From UBA12191 sp964422295 (GTDB taxonomy: Bacteria; Planctomycetota; UBA8108; UBA1146), in NCBI GenBank assembly GCA_964422295.1, contig CAYRAM010000006.1, positions 1-64,000 on the forward strand: a DNA stretch of 64,000 nt. Direction: 5' to 3'. The first letter of the stretch is position 1. Every line of letters starts with the position of its first letter. The position numbers and the translations under genes are program-made. Positions 35,093-44,897 of the stretch are shown here, in pieces. Below the pieces are notes generated by a model. It saw only the letters and a list, made by a program, of their open reading frames with translations, searched no databases and was not told where the DNA came from.

Positions 35093-36679
35093 ATGAAAGA
35101 GGTCGGTGGCATGGAGTTCGCCAGGGAGTTCGAAACGACGTCAGGAGCCCTTCCCGGGGTCCTGAAAGATCAATTCGGAGACACCCGGGACCTCGTCCGT
35201 GAAATCGGACTTTGGTTCGGCAAACCGGATGCCGAGCGATTGCCCTGGCTCCTGGATGCCATCGTCGAGATGCATTCAGCGGAGCGGGGATTCCTGCTAC
35301 ACCAGGATGGGCAAGAGGAATGGGAGTGCCCCCTCGCCAGGGATCTGGACAGAGAGAATGTGCGCCAACCATTGGCAAAAGTGATTTTGCCCCTGGCAGA
35401 GCGTGCACTGGATTCAGCCCAAACCTGGAGTTGTGACGACGTACCCGGCTTGCCAGACAGGGACCGTTGGGATCGTGAAAATCTTCCACGAACCAAATCT
35501 CTGCTCGTTATTCCGCTTTCAAAGAACTCCGTCATCTACCTGGATCACCGCTTTCAAAATCTGACGACCGAATCAACCGCAGATCTTCTCCTCGGGGTAT
35601 TGGCCGCTGCGATTCAACGGGTACTCGATGCAGCCACAGAAAAACCTCATGGCGTCGTCAGCTCAAAGGGAAAATCAGCAGTGACTCCGGTCGTGCAGGA
35701 TCAGACTCTCCCCCACAAAGTGGTTGAGATCATCGGAGAAGATCCCGAGCTGATCGAAGCGAAAAAACTGATCGACAAAGTGGCTCCGAGCATGGCTCCC
35801 ATCCTCATCACCGGTGAAAGTGGCACCGGCAAGGAACTCGCCGCAAGATCTGTCCACGATCGAAGCACCCGGGCAAATGGACCATTCGTCAGTGAAAACT
35901 GCGGAGCCATCACAGAAACTCTTCTCGAAACTGAATTGTTCGGATGTGTGAAAGGTGCCTACACCGGAGCAACGAGTGATCGCCCCGGACTCTTCGAAAT
36001 GGCACATGGTGGCACGATCTTCCTCGACGAGATTGGCGACACTTCTCCCGGCTTGCAAAAGAAACTCCTGAGAGTCATCCAGGAAGGAGTCATTCGCAGG
36101 GTCGGAGGGCAAGATCTGATCAACATCGATGTCCGCATCGTATCTGCGACCAACAGGGATCTGGCCGAAGAAGTCAAAGCAGGCCGATTCCGTGAAGACC
36201 TCTACTACAGACTCAATGTCATCAACGTCCATCTCGCACCCCTGAGGGAGCGGGGAAAAGATGTCATACTGCTCGCAGAACACTTCCTGTCAGGGCTCAA
36301 TCACGAATCGGGAACTGATTACAGCATCACCGATGAAGTCGTGGATTCCCTGCTCTCACAATCATGGCCAGGAAACATCCGCCAGCTTCAAAATGAGATC
36401 CGCAGGATCCATGCCCTTGCGGGAGAGACTCTCAATACTGCGGACTTTTCAGATATCGGCGAAGATGTTGGGCCACGACATGCCCACGAGTTGTCCGCTA
36501 GCCTGGATGCGGTGATCGCTGCCGGATCGATCAAATCCCTCATCGAGCAATTGGAAAAAGAGTGGATCATGAAGGCCTTGGAAAAATTTGCTGGCAGTCG
36601 AGGGGACGTCTGTAAGTCTCTGGGAATTCCCAAGACGACTCTGTATGCGAAAATGAAGCGTTATGGGATCGGGTCCTGA
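35093..36679 (+). CDS. Sigma-54-dependent transcriptional activator
   Basis: 528 residues. The first ~190 form a sensory domain of GAF-like character (HSAERGFLLHQDGQEEW, VIYLDHRF). The AAA+ core follows: Walker A GESGTGKELAARSVH, the sigma-54 contact loop written GAYTGA (usual GAFTGA), Walker B GTIFLDEIGD, and REDLYYRLNVINVHLAPLRE. The C-terminus is a Fis-type helix-turn-helix (SRGDVCKSLGIPKTTLYAKM). No receiver domain, so the input is probably a ligand or an unlinked signal. The ATG at 35111 has GAGG at better spacing than the one at 35093. It faces away from ndk. Confidence 0.92.
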   Translation: MKEVGGMEFAREFETTSGALPGVLKDQFGDTRDLVREIGLWFGKPDAERLPWLLDAIVEMHSAERGFLLHQDGQEEWECPLARDLDRENVRQPLAKVILPLAERALDSAQTWSCDDVPGLPDRDRWDRENLPRTKSLLVIPLSKNSVIYLDHRFQNLTTESTADLLLGVLAAAIQRVLDAATEKPHGVVSSKGKSAVTPVVQDQTLPHKVVEIIGEDPELIEAKKLIDKVAPSMAPILITGESGTGKELAARSVHDRSTRANGPFVSENCGAITETLLETELFGCVKGAYTGATSDRPGLFEMAHGGTIFLDEIGDTSPGLQKKLLRVIQEGVIRRVGGQDLINIDVRIVSATNRDLAEEVKAGRFREDLYYRLNVINVHLAPLRERGKDVILLAEHFLSGLNHESGTDYSITDEVVDSLLSQSWPGNIRQLQNEIRRIHALAGETLNTADFSDIGEDVGPRHAHELSASLDAVIAAGSIKSLIEQLEKEWIMKALEKFAGSRGDVCKSLGIPKTTLYAKMKRYGIGS

Positions 36680-36915
36680 CGCACAGTCAGTGTGTATTCG
36701 CCTGCCCCTGTTCATTTGACCCCAATTTCACTGCTCCCAATCCCATTGACCACTGTGCAACTCTTGGACAGGTGGATCACAATCTGAACCCCAACCTCAG
36801 CAATTCCCCTGAGAGTGCCTTCTGAACGGCTCTACTGCAGGTACGCAACTTGCCAGTGTCTCCTGTCTGGGATCCGCGATCCCGCCCACGTGAACGACCG
36901 ATCAGGAGGCGCACC
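36680..36915. other. Leader of the sigma factor gene
   Basis: 236 bases without a gene. It contains TTTGACCCC- and TTGACC-like stretches around 36715-36750, but I find no convincing matching -10. Whether the sigma gene has its own promoter here or is read from the activator gene is unresolved. Confidence 0.35.
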
Positions 36916-38595
36916 TTGAAACAGCCGTTCAAAAAGCGAATTAAAGACTTGCTCGCCAACCTCAAAGAAAATGAGGAGATCGAGCTGACCGCCCTTCTCG
37001 AAAAACTCCCCGAGGTCGAAAAAAATAGGAAGAAGTTTGCCATGGTTCAGGGGCTTCTTCGTGAGATCAGTGTCGAGATCGTCGATGACACCTCCGAGGA
37101 GGAGGACGACGGCCTGGATTCTGCGGAGTTCAATGAGAAGGAAGCTGTAGAGGCCGAGAAAGAGCTCAAAGTGCAGATGGAAAAGGAAAAGAAAGAGGCG
37201 GCAGCCGCAGCGGCCGGAGAATCCTCCGAACGCATGGCGGTCAAAGCTCTCGATGATCCCATCCGCATGTACTTCTCTCAGATGGCCTCGATTCCCCTTT
37301 TGACCCGTGAGGAGGAGATTCACTACGCAAAGGAGATCGAAAAAAGCCAACAGTTGCTGTGCAGAAACATCTACATGACCGCAATGGGCCAGGATGAGAC
37401 GCTGCAGCTCCTCGGCCAGATCAACAACGGAACCCGCCTCGTTGAAAAGAGTCTGGATCTGACCCTGTCCCGCAAAGGGGATCGGCAAACCTTTTTCGAT
37501 CGCTTGGCAAAAGAGCTACCTCGCATGCAGCAATTGTTCAGATCCAATCAATTGGATGCTCTCGAACTTGAGGATCTTCCGCTGGCCGACAAAAAGGAAC
37601 GTCCCAAACTTGAAAAAAGATTACACAACAGGATCCTCAAACTGGCCAGAATGCTCGAATCATATCAACTGAAGATGAAGTACATCGGACGCTTTCAAGC
37701 TGAGATTGACATACTGGGCAAAAAACTCGAAAAAGCGATCGTGGGGCTTCGCATTCGCAATAAGCGCGCCATCGGTAGAGAGTTCGATGATATCAATGAG
37801 GCTATCTTCGAGCCTTACCCCTCTTTCCTTGAGCGCGCCCGTGAAATCGGCCAACACTTCAAGCGATACGAAATGGCCAAGGGAGGCCTCTCCAGTGGAA
37901 ACTTGCGTCTCGTTGTCAGTGTGGCCAAGAAGTACCGAGGACGCGGGCTTGGTTTCCTCGATCTGATTCAAGAGGGGAACACCGGCCTGATGCGTGCTTG
38001 TGAGAAATACGATTACACAAAAGGCTACAAGTTTTCGACCTATGCAACTTGGTGGATCCGCCAGGCTATCAGCAGGGCCATCGCCGAAAAATCAAGAATG
38101 GTTCGCCTTCCAGTCTACATGTCTGAGACGATGAGCAAATTGGGCGGAGTCAGTCGCGAGCATTTGCAAAGAACCGGACGCCGTCCTGATCTTCATGAAA
38201 TCGCCGAAGAGTTGGAAGTTTCCGCCGAAGAGTTGGAATCGATGATCCGCCTTAGCAGGGTTCCCGTTTCCCTCTCCACGCCTATCGGTCCCGACGACGA
38301 TTCCACCTTTGGTGAATTCATCGAGGACTACCGCTTTGAGAAGCCTTCCGAAATCATCTCCGAAGAAGCACTCAAGAGAAGGATGACTCGAGTTCTCGAA
38401 ACTTTGAGCTTGAGGGAGAGAGAAGTCATCAAATTAAGATTCGGTATCGGCAAGGATGACACTTACACCCTTGAAGAACTGGGAAAGAAATTCAAAGTGA
38501 CCCGTGAGAGAATACGTCAGATCGAGATTCGAGCCCTCAAAAAGTTACGTCACCCCGTTCGCTCTCGCAATCTGGAGGGGTTCCTCGACGGTTGA
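36916..38595 (+). CDS. RpoD-type (group 1/2) sigma-70 factor
   Basis: 559 residues from TTG 36916, with AGGAGG six bases upstream. Region 1.1-like sequence (KQPFKKRIKDLLANLKENEE) is followed by an acidic Glu/Lys/Ala-rich linker, then region 1.2 DDPIRMYFSQMASIPLLTRE. The insert between 1.2 and 2 is about 200 residues. Region 2 has GNLRLVVSVAKKYRGRGLGF and YATWWIRQAISRAIAEKSR. Regions 3 and 4 are complete, ending in TRERIRQIEIRALKKLRHP. All motifs of a primary sigma factor are present, but a paralogous group 2 factor cannot be excluded. It ends at a strong terminator. Confidence 0.93.
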   Translation: MKQPFKKRIKDLLANLKENEEIELTALLEKLPEVEKNRKKFAMVQGLLREISVEIVDDTSEEEDDGLDSAEFNEKEAVEAEKELKVQMEKEKKEAAAAAAGESSERMAVKALDDPIRMYFSQMASIPLLTREEEIHYAKEIEKSQQLLCRNIYMTAMGQDETLQLLGQINNGTRLVEKSLDLTLSRKGDRQTFFDRLAKELPRMQQLFRSNQLDALELEDLPLADKKERPKLEKRLHNRILKLARMLESYQLKMKYIGRFQAEIDILGKKLEKAIVGLRIRNKRAIGREFDDINEAIFEPYPSFLERAREIGQHFKRYEMAKGGLSSGNLRLVVSVAKKYRGRGLGFLDLIQEGNTGLMRACEKYDYTKGYKFSTYATWWIRQAISRAIAEKSRMVRLPVYMSETMSKLGGVSREHLQRTGRRPDLHEIAEELEVSAEELESMIRLSRVPVSLSTPIGPDDDSTFGEFIEDYRFEKPSEIISEEALKRRMTRVLETLSLREREVIKLRFGIGKDDTYTLEELGKKFKVTRERIRQIEIRALKKLRHPVRSRNLEGFLDG

Positions 38596-38628
38596 TCCCC
38601 GATTCACGAGACAGGAATCGATGGCAAG

Positions 38629-38681
38629 CCCTGACGCGCGCCAACCCGCCAAATCGGCGGGGGTCAGGGTTTGCCTTTTTT
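38629..38681 (+). terminator. Terminator of the sigma factor gene
   Basis: CCCTGAC (38629-38635) pairs with GTCAGGG (38663-38669), with an inner CCCGCC/GGCGGG stem. A T-rich tract TTTGCCTTTTTT (38670-38681) follows. The right arm and T-tract overlap the stop and last codons of the convergent hotdog gene at 38664. Confidence 0.88.
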
Positions 38682-39179
38682 CATTTGCCAGGAAGCAGTG
38701 ATAAAATTATTCCCATTGACTGTCACCTCACCCGAAAAATTGCAACAGTTTGAATCCTGCTCTCCGAGATCTTCGACATCGCCCAAAGAACGAACATGGA
38801 GATGCAAGATACCCGGTTCCACCATCTCAGCGGCCACATCGATGGATTCGATGGCAAACAGGGATGGGAATTCCGTGACCTCCTCCGTGGGAAACTCAGC
38901 GACGAGGATCAAAATCGAAAGTTGTTCGAGGGCACTGAATGCGACCGTCGAAGGAAATGAAAAATCATCCCTGCTGCGAAACTGTTGCTCTTTGGGCCCT
39001 GCAGAAACCGCTTTTTCAGCGACCGCATAGACACCGGGTCGCAAGGAAATCACCCTGTCGATCAACAACTTCCCGCGCTGCATCGGAAGGATCTTTTCCA
39101 GGTCTGTGGAGTCCAATTGCAGAGCTCCAGGGGAAATTTGTCGATGCCGTTCCCAGCGATCTTTCTCACGACGATTCAA
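38664..39179 (-). CDS. FabZ/FabA-like hotdog protein lacking the catalytic His
   Basis: About 171 residues. LEKILPMQRGKLLIDRVISL matches the start of beta-hydroxyacyl-ACP dehydratases, and PSTVAFSALEQLSILILVAE aligns with their PGVLxxEAxAQ helix, keeping the Glu. The F-x-G-H-F-P segment that supplies the catalytic His is replaced by QFRSRDDFSFP, so a dehydratase role is doubtful; an acyl-binding or regulatory role is possible. The start is probably TTG 39179 after GGATGA, but this is weak. Convergent with the sigma factor gene and overlapping its terminator. Confidence 0.6.
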   Translation of the reverse strand: MNRREKDRWERHRQISPGALQLDSTDLEKILPMQRGKLLIDRVISLRPGVYAVAEKAVSAGPKEQQFRSRDDFSFPSTVAFSALEQLSILILVAEFPTEEVTEFPSLFAIESIDVAAEMVEPGILHLHVRSLGDVEDLGEQDSNCCNFSGEVTVNGNNFITASWQMKKGKP

Positions 39180-39407
39180 TCATTCATCCTGTTCCATTCA
39201 TCCGGCCGCTGTTGCCATCGGTGACCGAATCAACGTTTTGGGGTGCAATACCCCCTGAAAAGTCCCATTGGCCCACAACGATCACTTTCATGCTTCCCCA
39301 ACTCCGCCATCTTATCGGCAATGAATTGGGTGGAATGTCCGCTCCGGATTGGGATTATTGATGGGAGCGTGTTTTCTCACCCCGAATCCGCAAGGAGTGC
39401 TGCCACG

Positions 39408-40112
39408 ATGCTCGATGCAGACATCCCCGACAAGAACCTGGATGAATCCTTTCTGAATTGCCGATTCGGAGATCTGGAGCTGAAATTGGAGGTTCCTGCA
39501 GGGGTATGGAATCCGACACCCAATGGCATTCTCCTCGGAGAAACTCTCGAACAGATGGATTTTTCCGGTGAGCGGATTCTTGAGTTGGGAACCGGCTGCG
39601 GAGTTCATGCCGTGATCCTCGGGTTGAGGGGTGCGGCAGAGTTGGTCCTCACCGAAGTCGATGCAGCGATTCTCAGTCATGCGGAACGCAATCTGAAAAA
39701 GTACGGCATCTCCTGTCCGGTAGATTTACTCGTCGCCGATTGGATCCAGATTCAGCAATCGGGATTCGATACCATCGTTTCAAATCCTCCCTTCGCCCTC
39801 TCCAATAAAGCCTACCGTAGATATTTCATCGATACCCTGATTTTGGAAGCCCACAAACTTCTCAAGCCCGGTGGTCGATTGATCTTCATTCACTCCACGA
39901 TGGGAGATGTGCCACGGACTATCGGGCTTCTGGAAGAGTGCGCATTCAGTGTGAAAATTCTTGCAGACAAAGACTATCCATTCAGGGACTACTACTTTGA
40001 TGATGAAGTTTACCTCAAAGAGATGGCAGCAATCCCCGGTGCCTACACGGTCAGAGACGGGATTCGTTTCGAGAGACTGATTGTGTTTGAAGCCACATTA
40101 ACCGAGGCGTAA
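39408..40112 (+). CDS. Class I SAM methyltransferase (small-domain/MTS type)
   Basis: 234 residues from the ATG at 39408, with AAGGAG ten bases upstream; earlier in-frame starts lack ribosome sites. Motif I is RILELGTGCGVHAVIL and motif IV is VSNPPFALSNKAY, the NPPF form typical of N- or O-atom methylation of RNA or protein (HemK, RsmC, TrmN6 relatives). WNPTPNGILLGE precedes motif I, the X-domain-like lead-in of such enzymes. Substrate not determinable. Convergent with hutH, five bases apart. Confidence 0.85.
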   Translation: MLDADIPDKNLDESFLNCRFGDLELKLEVPAGVWNPTPNGILLGETLEQMDFSGERILELGTGCGVHAVILGLRGAAELVLTEVDAAILSHAERNLKKYGISCPVDLLVADWIQIQQSGFDTIVSNPPFALSNKAYRRYFIDTLILEAHKLLKPGGRLIFIHSTMGDVPRTIGLLEECAFSVKILADKDYPFRDYYFDDEVYLKEMAAIPGAYTVRDGIRFERLIVFEATLTEA

Positions 40113-40117
40113 TTCAT

Positions 40118-41686
40118 TCAGGGTCGTATCAGATTCCCATCTTCGATCACCTGAGCCGCCTTTTCGATCTCCGGCGACAAAACCCGGTCCTTCCCCTTGC
40201 CGGGGATCTCTTTCCGCAGCGCAGTAATTCGCGATTCCATACGCTTGCCTGAACGCAAAGGACGACGCAGGTCGATGGCATCCAATGCCACGAGAAGTTC
40301 TATTCCCACGACCCGTGCCGCCTGATGGGCACACTCGAGTGCTTTTTCGCTGGCATGGGTACTCATACTCACGTGGTCTTCTGTCCCTGCTGATGTCACC
40401 ATCGAATCCACCGATGCCGGATGAGAAAGAACCTTCATCCGTGAGACCAATGCAGATGAGGTCACGTGAGCCATCATCCAACCCGATTGAAGGCCCTCAG
40501 CCCTCGACAAAAATGCAGGGAGTCCACGACTGGTGTCGGGATTGAGAAGCTTTTCACATCTACGCTCCGATATCGAAGCCAGATCGCAAAGCACGATGGC
40601 GAGGAGATCAGCCGCATGTGCTACCGGGGCACCATGAAAATTACCTCCAGAGAGGATGTCGCCTTCGTGACTGAAGACCAGCGGGTTATCTGTCGAAGAG
40701 TTCGCCTCTCTTTCGATCGTCTGGCCGATCCATTCAAGGGCATCCCTGACTGATCCATGGACCTGGGGAGCACACCGAAACGAATAAGGATCCTGTACCC
40801 GGTCACAGTTCTCATGGGACTTGAGTATCTTGCTACCTTTGAGGAGCCGGCGCACATGGCCTGCGACCGTCGACTGACCCGGATGGGGCCTGACTTCATG
40901 GATGCGTTCGTCGAAGGGCTGCAGTGAACCGAGGAATCCTTCCAGGCTCATCGCCAGAGTCAAGTCCGCCGCATCTACCAGAAACTCCGCCAGGTGACAG
41001 GCGCGGGCCAACATTGCGACCGATACCTGAACACCATTGATCAACGACAATCCCTCTTTCGCCTCGAGGCGGATCGGTTTGAGTTTGGCGGCAGCGAGTG
41101 CTTTCTTTCCTGATACCCACTTGCCGGAGACGAGGGCTTCCCCTTCGCCGATGAGAACCAATGCGAGATGGGAAAGTGGTGCAAGGTCGCCGCTGGCACC
41201 GACCGATCCCTGTCGCGGGATCTTCGGCAGAACATCCTTGTTGTACAGATCCAGCAGCAGTTGGATGACTTCAAGGCGGATACCACAGTTGCCCGAGGCC
41301 AAAGCATTGGCGCGCAAGGCGATCGCCAGCCTGACCTCCTCCGGTGAACACGGCTCACCCACACCGGCAGCGTGGCTACGAATCAGATTGACCTGCAACT
41401 CACGCAACTCCTTCTCAGAGATGCGAATATTGCAGAAACGGCCAAAACCCGTATTGATTCCGTAACGCGGCTCTTCGCCATGGGCTGCACCGTCGATCAA
41501 CTTGGCGGAATGGCGTACTTCACGTGCAGCACTGGACGCAATGGAGAGGGACACCGATCCTATGGCGATCTTACGCAGATCCGCGAGGGTGAGAGAGTGA
41601 CCATCGAGGAGGATCTTGCCCTTCTTTGTTGGCGCTGATTTGGACTTCGAGTTGAGCCCTTTTCGAGCCTTGCCGGACTTTGCCAT
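40118..41686 (-). CDS. hutH: Histidine ammonia-lyase
   Basis: 522 residues from the ATG at 41686 (AGAAGG/GGAGG upstream). It deaminates histidine to urocanate through an MIO cofactor formed from the Ala-Ser-Gly in GSVGASGDLAPLSHLALV. YGINTGFGRF (active-site Tyr), QDPYSFRCAPQVHG and STDNPLVFSHEGDILSGGNF are diagnostic. A basic Lys/Ser-rich N-terminal tail of about 25 residues precedes the conserved core. No other hut gene is in the window. The MIO family also includes Phe/Tyr ammonia-lyases and mutases, but the motifs fit HAL best. Divergent from ETF-QO. Confidence 0.9.
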   Translation of the reverse strand: MAKSGKARKGLNSKSKSAPTKKGKILLDGHSLTLADLRKIAIGSVSLSIASSAAREVRHSAKLIDGAAHGEEPRYGINTGFGRFCNIRISEKELRELQVNLIRSHAAGVGEPCSPEEVRLAIALRANALASGNCGIRLEVIQLLLDLYNKDVLPKIPRQGSVGASGDLAPLSHLALVLIGEGEALVSGKWVSGKKALAAAKLKPIRLEAKEGLSLINGVQVSVAMLARACHLAEFLVDAADLTLAMSLEGFLGSLQPFDERIHEVRPHPGQSTVAGHVRRLLKGSKILKSHENCDRVQDPYSFRCAPQVHGSVRDALEWIGQTIEREANSSTDNPLVFSHEGDILSGGNFHGAPVAHAADLLAIVLCDLASISERRCEKLLNPDTSRGLPAFLSRAEGLQSGWMMAHVTSSALVSRMKVLSHPASVDSMVTSAGTEDHVSMSTHASEKALECAHQAARVVGIELLVALDAIDLRRPLRSGKRMESRITALRKEIPGKGKDRVLSPEIEKAAQVIEDGNLIRP

Positions 41687-41835
41687 GACCTTCTGCCTCC
41701 CGGTCACCGGAAATCTGTCGGTGAAGTGGTGAAAACTACGACGGGAACCGCCCCACTGCAAGCGGGACCCCGGTACGGTGGCATTCGAAGCGTACCTGTA
41801 TAGGATGTCCCCATCATCGCAAGATCGGAGACCTG

Positions 41836-43482
41836 ATGACCGTCGAACGCGAAGAACTCCCTGTCGACATACTCTTTGTCGGGGCAGGACCCGCCTGCCT
41901 GACTGGAGCACTTCACCTCAAACGTCAACTGACTGCGATGGGCAATGACGAGGTCGAAATCGCCGTCATCGAAAAGGGCCAAACGATCGGAGCCCACATC
42001 CTATCGGGGGCCGTCGTCGATCCACGCCCCCTGGAGGAACTCTTCGGGGAGGATTGGCGCGATAAGGGTGTCCCGGTGGAAGCCTGGGTCGACCGCGAAG
42101 AGGTACGCCATCTCTCCGCCAGCGGTGCGATGCGCATCCCCGTCCCACCGATGTTGAAAAATCATGGTTTCCCGGTCATCAGCCTTTCAGAGATGGTTCA
42201 ATTTCTGAAGGATCAATGTGAAGAAGCGGAGATCATGGTCTTTGAGGGATTTCCGGGAGACCAGTTCATCCGCAATGACAATGGGCACATCGCAGGTGTT
42301 CGCACGATGGACAAAGGTCTCGATGAGAATGGCGAACCCGGTTCCACTTATGAACCGGGTGCGGACATTCACGCACGCTGCACGGTTCTCGGTGAGGGCG
42401 TTCGCGGATCGCTGACCAAACAGTTGATTGAGTCAGAAAATCTTGAGGGAAGAAACCCTCAAATTTATGGAACCGGCTGCAAAGAATTGTGGCAACTTCC
42501 CGAGGGCAGGTTGCACGCAGGAAAAGTGATCCATACCTCCGGCTGGCCCCTCGACTCAGGTGAGTATGGTGGCTCATGGATTTACGGCCTGTCCGGGAAC
42601 AGGGCATCCGTGGGATTTGTGACCGCCCTCGATGCAGGCCAACCATGGACCGACCCGTGGGAAAATTTTCAGCGCTGGAAAACCCATCCCTTCGTCGCGG
42701 AAATTCTGGATGGCGGAGAAATCGTCAAAGCGGGAGCCAAGTGCCTGCCGGAAGGCGGATACTGGTCACGCCCCCGCCCCTACGGCAATGGTTTTCTGAT
42801 CATCGGCGACTCCGGTTCGAATCTGAATGTAAGTCGTCTCAAAGGGGTGCACACCGCCATGAAAACTGGTTTGCTGGCAGCGGAAACCCTTTTGGAAGCG
42901 ATCCGGAAAGACGATTTCTCCGCTGCAGTTTTGCAAGGATACGAAGAGCGCTTTGAAAATTCTTGGCTCAAAAACGAACTCTACCGGGTTCGCAACTATC
43001 GGGCTGAGTTTCAAGGTCGAGGCTTCTGGGGAGGGGCTATTCGGGCAGGAATCAAGTACGTGCTCGGTGGCATCGGAGCCGAGTTTGTTCCTCTTAAAGC
43101 CGATCATGACGAAATGAAAACACTCACTCACTCGCGTCCGGAGCCTGAAGCTCCCGAGTACGACGGGGATCGGCTCATCGACAAGGTGACTCAGGTCTAC
43201 CATTCAGGCTCAGTGCATTCGGAACATCAGCCGAGTCATCTCAAAGTTGTTGAGCAGGACATTTGTGCAAGTCGCTGCAAGGAAGAATACGGCAATCCGT
43301 GCCAACACTTTTGCCCGGCCAGCGTCTATGAAATGGTCGAAGACGGCTCCGGTGGAGAAAGACTCCAGATCAATCATTCCAATTGTGTGCACTGCAAAAC
43401 TTGCGACATCCTCGATCCTTACCAGGTCATTCAGTGGACAGTTCCATCCGATGCAGGAGGACCCAAATACCAAGGTCTGTAG
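41836..43482 (+). CDS. Electron-transfer flavoprotein-ubiquinone oxidoreductase
   Basis: 548 residues. It carries electrons from acyl-CoA dehydrogenases via ETF to the quinone pool. FAD-binding VDILFVGAGPACLTGALHLK at the N-terminus, GAHILSGAVVDPRPLEELF, and the C-terminal 4Fe-4S cluster site in CQHFCPASVYE and SNCVHCKTCDILDPYQVIQW are all present. GGAG lies five bases before the ATG. It fits with the three acyl-CoA dehydrogenases in this window as the exit for their electrons. ETF itself is not here. Confidence 0.94.
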   Translation: MTVEREELPVDILFVGAGPACLTGALHLKRQLTAMGNDEVEIAVIEKGQTIGAHILSGAVVDPRPLEELFGEDWRDKGVPVEAWVDREEVRHLSASGAMRIPVPPMLKNHGFPVISLSEMVQFLKDQCEEAEIMVFEGFPGDQFIRNDNGHIAGVRTMDKGLDENGEPGSTYEPGADIHARCTVLGEGVRGSLTKQLIESENLEGRNPQIYGTGCKELWQLPEGRLHAGKVIHTSGWPLDSGEYGGSWIYGLSGNRASVGFVTALDAGQPWTDPWENFQRWKTHPFVAEILDGGEIVKAGAKCLPEGGYWSRPRPYGNGFLIIGDSGSNLNVSRLKGVHTAMKTGLLAAETLLEAIRKDDFSAAVLQGYEERFENSWLKNELYRVRNYRAEFQGRGFWGGAIRAGIKYVLGGIGAEFVPLKADHDEMKTLTHSRPEPEAPEYDGDRLIDKVTQVYHSGSVHSEHQPSHLKVVEQDICASRCKEEYGNPCQHFCPASVYEMVEDGSGGERLQINHSNCVHCKTCDILDPYQVIQWTVPSDAGGPKYQGL

Positions 43483-43632
43483 AGCCCGTCATCTACAATT
43501 TCTTCGTCATTGATCACAGAGACCGTCAATGCTCTCAATTGTGCGAGGACCAGTTCTTGACCGGGGTATCTGGAGTCCTATCATCGAATCATCGGTGGTT
43601 ATCACCGTGTTCGAGCGACGAAAAGGGGTAAC

Positions 43633-44889
43633 GTGTCCGATACAGGCGACGGGTTTATCACCCAGGGCGATGACCGAATCCACGACTTGATCCACGACTG
43701 GAACCTTTCAGAAAGTGGCGAAAAAAGAAGTACTCCGGTGGAGTTCGATGATGAGACTCTTCGTGACGGTCTTCAGTCCCCTTCCGTCGTCGACCCCCCC
43801 ATCGAGGAAAAGTTCAAGATCCTCCGATTGATGGACAAGCTTGGGATCCATACCGCAAATATCGGACTCCCTGGTGCGGGTCCTCGGGCAGTGGAAGATG
43901 TCACCCGGTTATGCCAATTAATCGTCGATGAGAATCTCTCCATCACTCCCAACTGTGCGGCCAGAACCCACGAAAATGACATCAGGGCAGTCGCCGAAAT
44001 CAGCCAGAAGGTGGGGATCCCCATCGAGTGCTGCACCTTCATCGGATCAAGCCCGATCCGCCAGTACACCGAGGATTGGACTCTGGAGCGCATGCTTGAA
44101 CACACCCGCTTCGCTTCAGATTTTTGCCGCCAGGAGAACATCCCTCAGATGTACGTGACCGAAGACACTACGCGAGCGACTCCCGAAACGCTGAGAGCGT
44201 TGTACACCACTGCCATCGAGCATGGTGCAAGGAGAGCGTGTGTTTGTGACACAGTAGGTCATGCGACCCCCCCTGGAGTCCATGCTCTCATCAGTTTCAT
44301 CCGTAAAGTGGTCAAGGAGACAGGGGTCGAAGGGGTCAAGGTCGACTGGCACGGTCACCGCGACCGGGATTTGGATGTGGCAAATTCTATCGCCGCCTAC
44401 GATGCGGGTGTCGACAGGATCCATGGAGCAGCTCTCGGCATCGGAGAACGCTGCGGCAACACTTCGATGGATCTGCTTCTCGTCAATCTGAAGTTGATTG
44501 GGGCCATCGATCACGACCTCACACCCTTACCCGACTATGTCGAGGCAGTGAGCAGAGCGTGTCACGTGCCGATTCCGCGCAACTATCCGGTGTTCGGCAG
44601 TGACGCTTTTGAAACTGCCACAGGGGTTCATGCGGCAGCTGTGATCAAAGCTTTCCGTAAAAACGATACCTGGCTGGCCAATCGGGTCTACTCGGGAGTA
44701 CCGGCGGATGAATTTGGTCTCTCCCAAAAGATCAGCATTGGGCCGATGAGCGGCAAATCAAATGTGATCTTCTGGCTTGAACAGAATCAGATCAAACCCA
44801 CCGATGAATTGGTGACTCGGATCTTTGATTGTGCAAAGAAAGCAGACCGTTTGCTCTCCGATGAAGAACTTCTGGAGATGACCCGCTAA
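43633..44889 (+). CDS. 2-isopropylmalate synthase-like (HMGL/LeuA family) enzyme
   Basis: 418 residues, GTG start with AAGGGG upstream. The DRE-TIM barrel is visible: FDDETLRDGLQSPSVV, the first HxH-type metal residues in VDWHGHRDRDLDVANSI, GIGERCGNTSMDLLLVNL, and a C-terminal GSDAFETATGVHAAAVIKAF. It is shorter than full LeuA and has no C-terminal leucine-feedback domain, so it could make isopropylmalate, citramalate or homocitrate-type products without that control. It is convergent with the ygfZ-leuB-thiolase run, where leuB lies 1 kb away. Confidence 0.85.
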   Translation: MSDTGDGFITQGDDRIHDLIHDWNLSESGEKRSTPVEFDDETLRDGLQSPSVVDPPIEEKFKILRLMDKLGIHTANIGLPGAGPRAVEDVTRLCQLIVDENLSITPNCAARTHENDIRAVAEISQKVGIPIECCTFIGSSPIRQYTEDWTLERMLEHTRFASDFCRQENIPQMYVTEDTTRATPETLRALYTTAIEHGARRACVCDTVGHATPPGVHALISFIRKVVKETGVEGVKVDWHGHRDRDLDVANSIAAYDAGVDRIHGAALGIGERCGNTSMDLLLVNLKLIGAIDHDLTPLPDYVEAVSRACHVPIPRNYPVFGSDAFETATGVHAAAVIKAFRKNDTWLANRVYSGVPADEFGLSQKISIGPMSGKSNVIFWLEQNQIKPTDELVTRIFDCAKKADRLLSDEELLEMTR

Positions 44890-44897
44890 AGCGCCAC

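Noticed and set aside
34905..35489. Extended NDK frame from 35489
   Set aside because: Pro/Arg-rich, no similarity; GGAGG precedes the ATG at 34904, and it would overlap the divergent activator gene.
40118..41911. Long N-terminal extension of hutH from 41911
   Set aside because: The ATG at 41686 has a strong ribosome site and matches family starts; the extension would run into the divergent ETF-QO gene.
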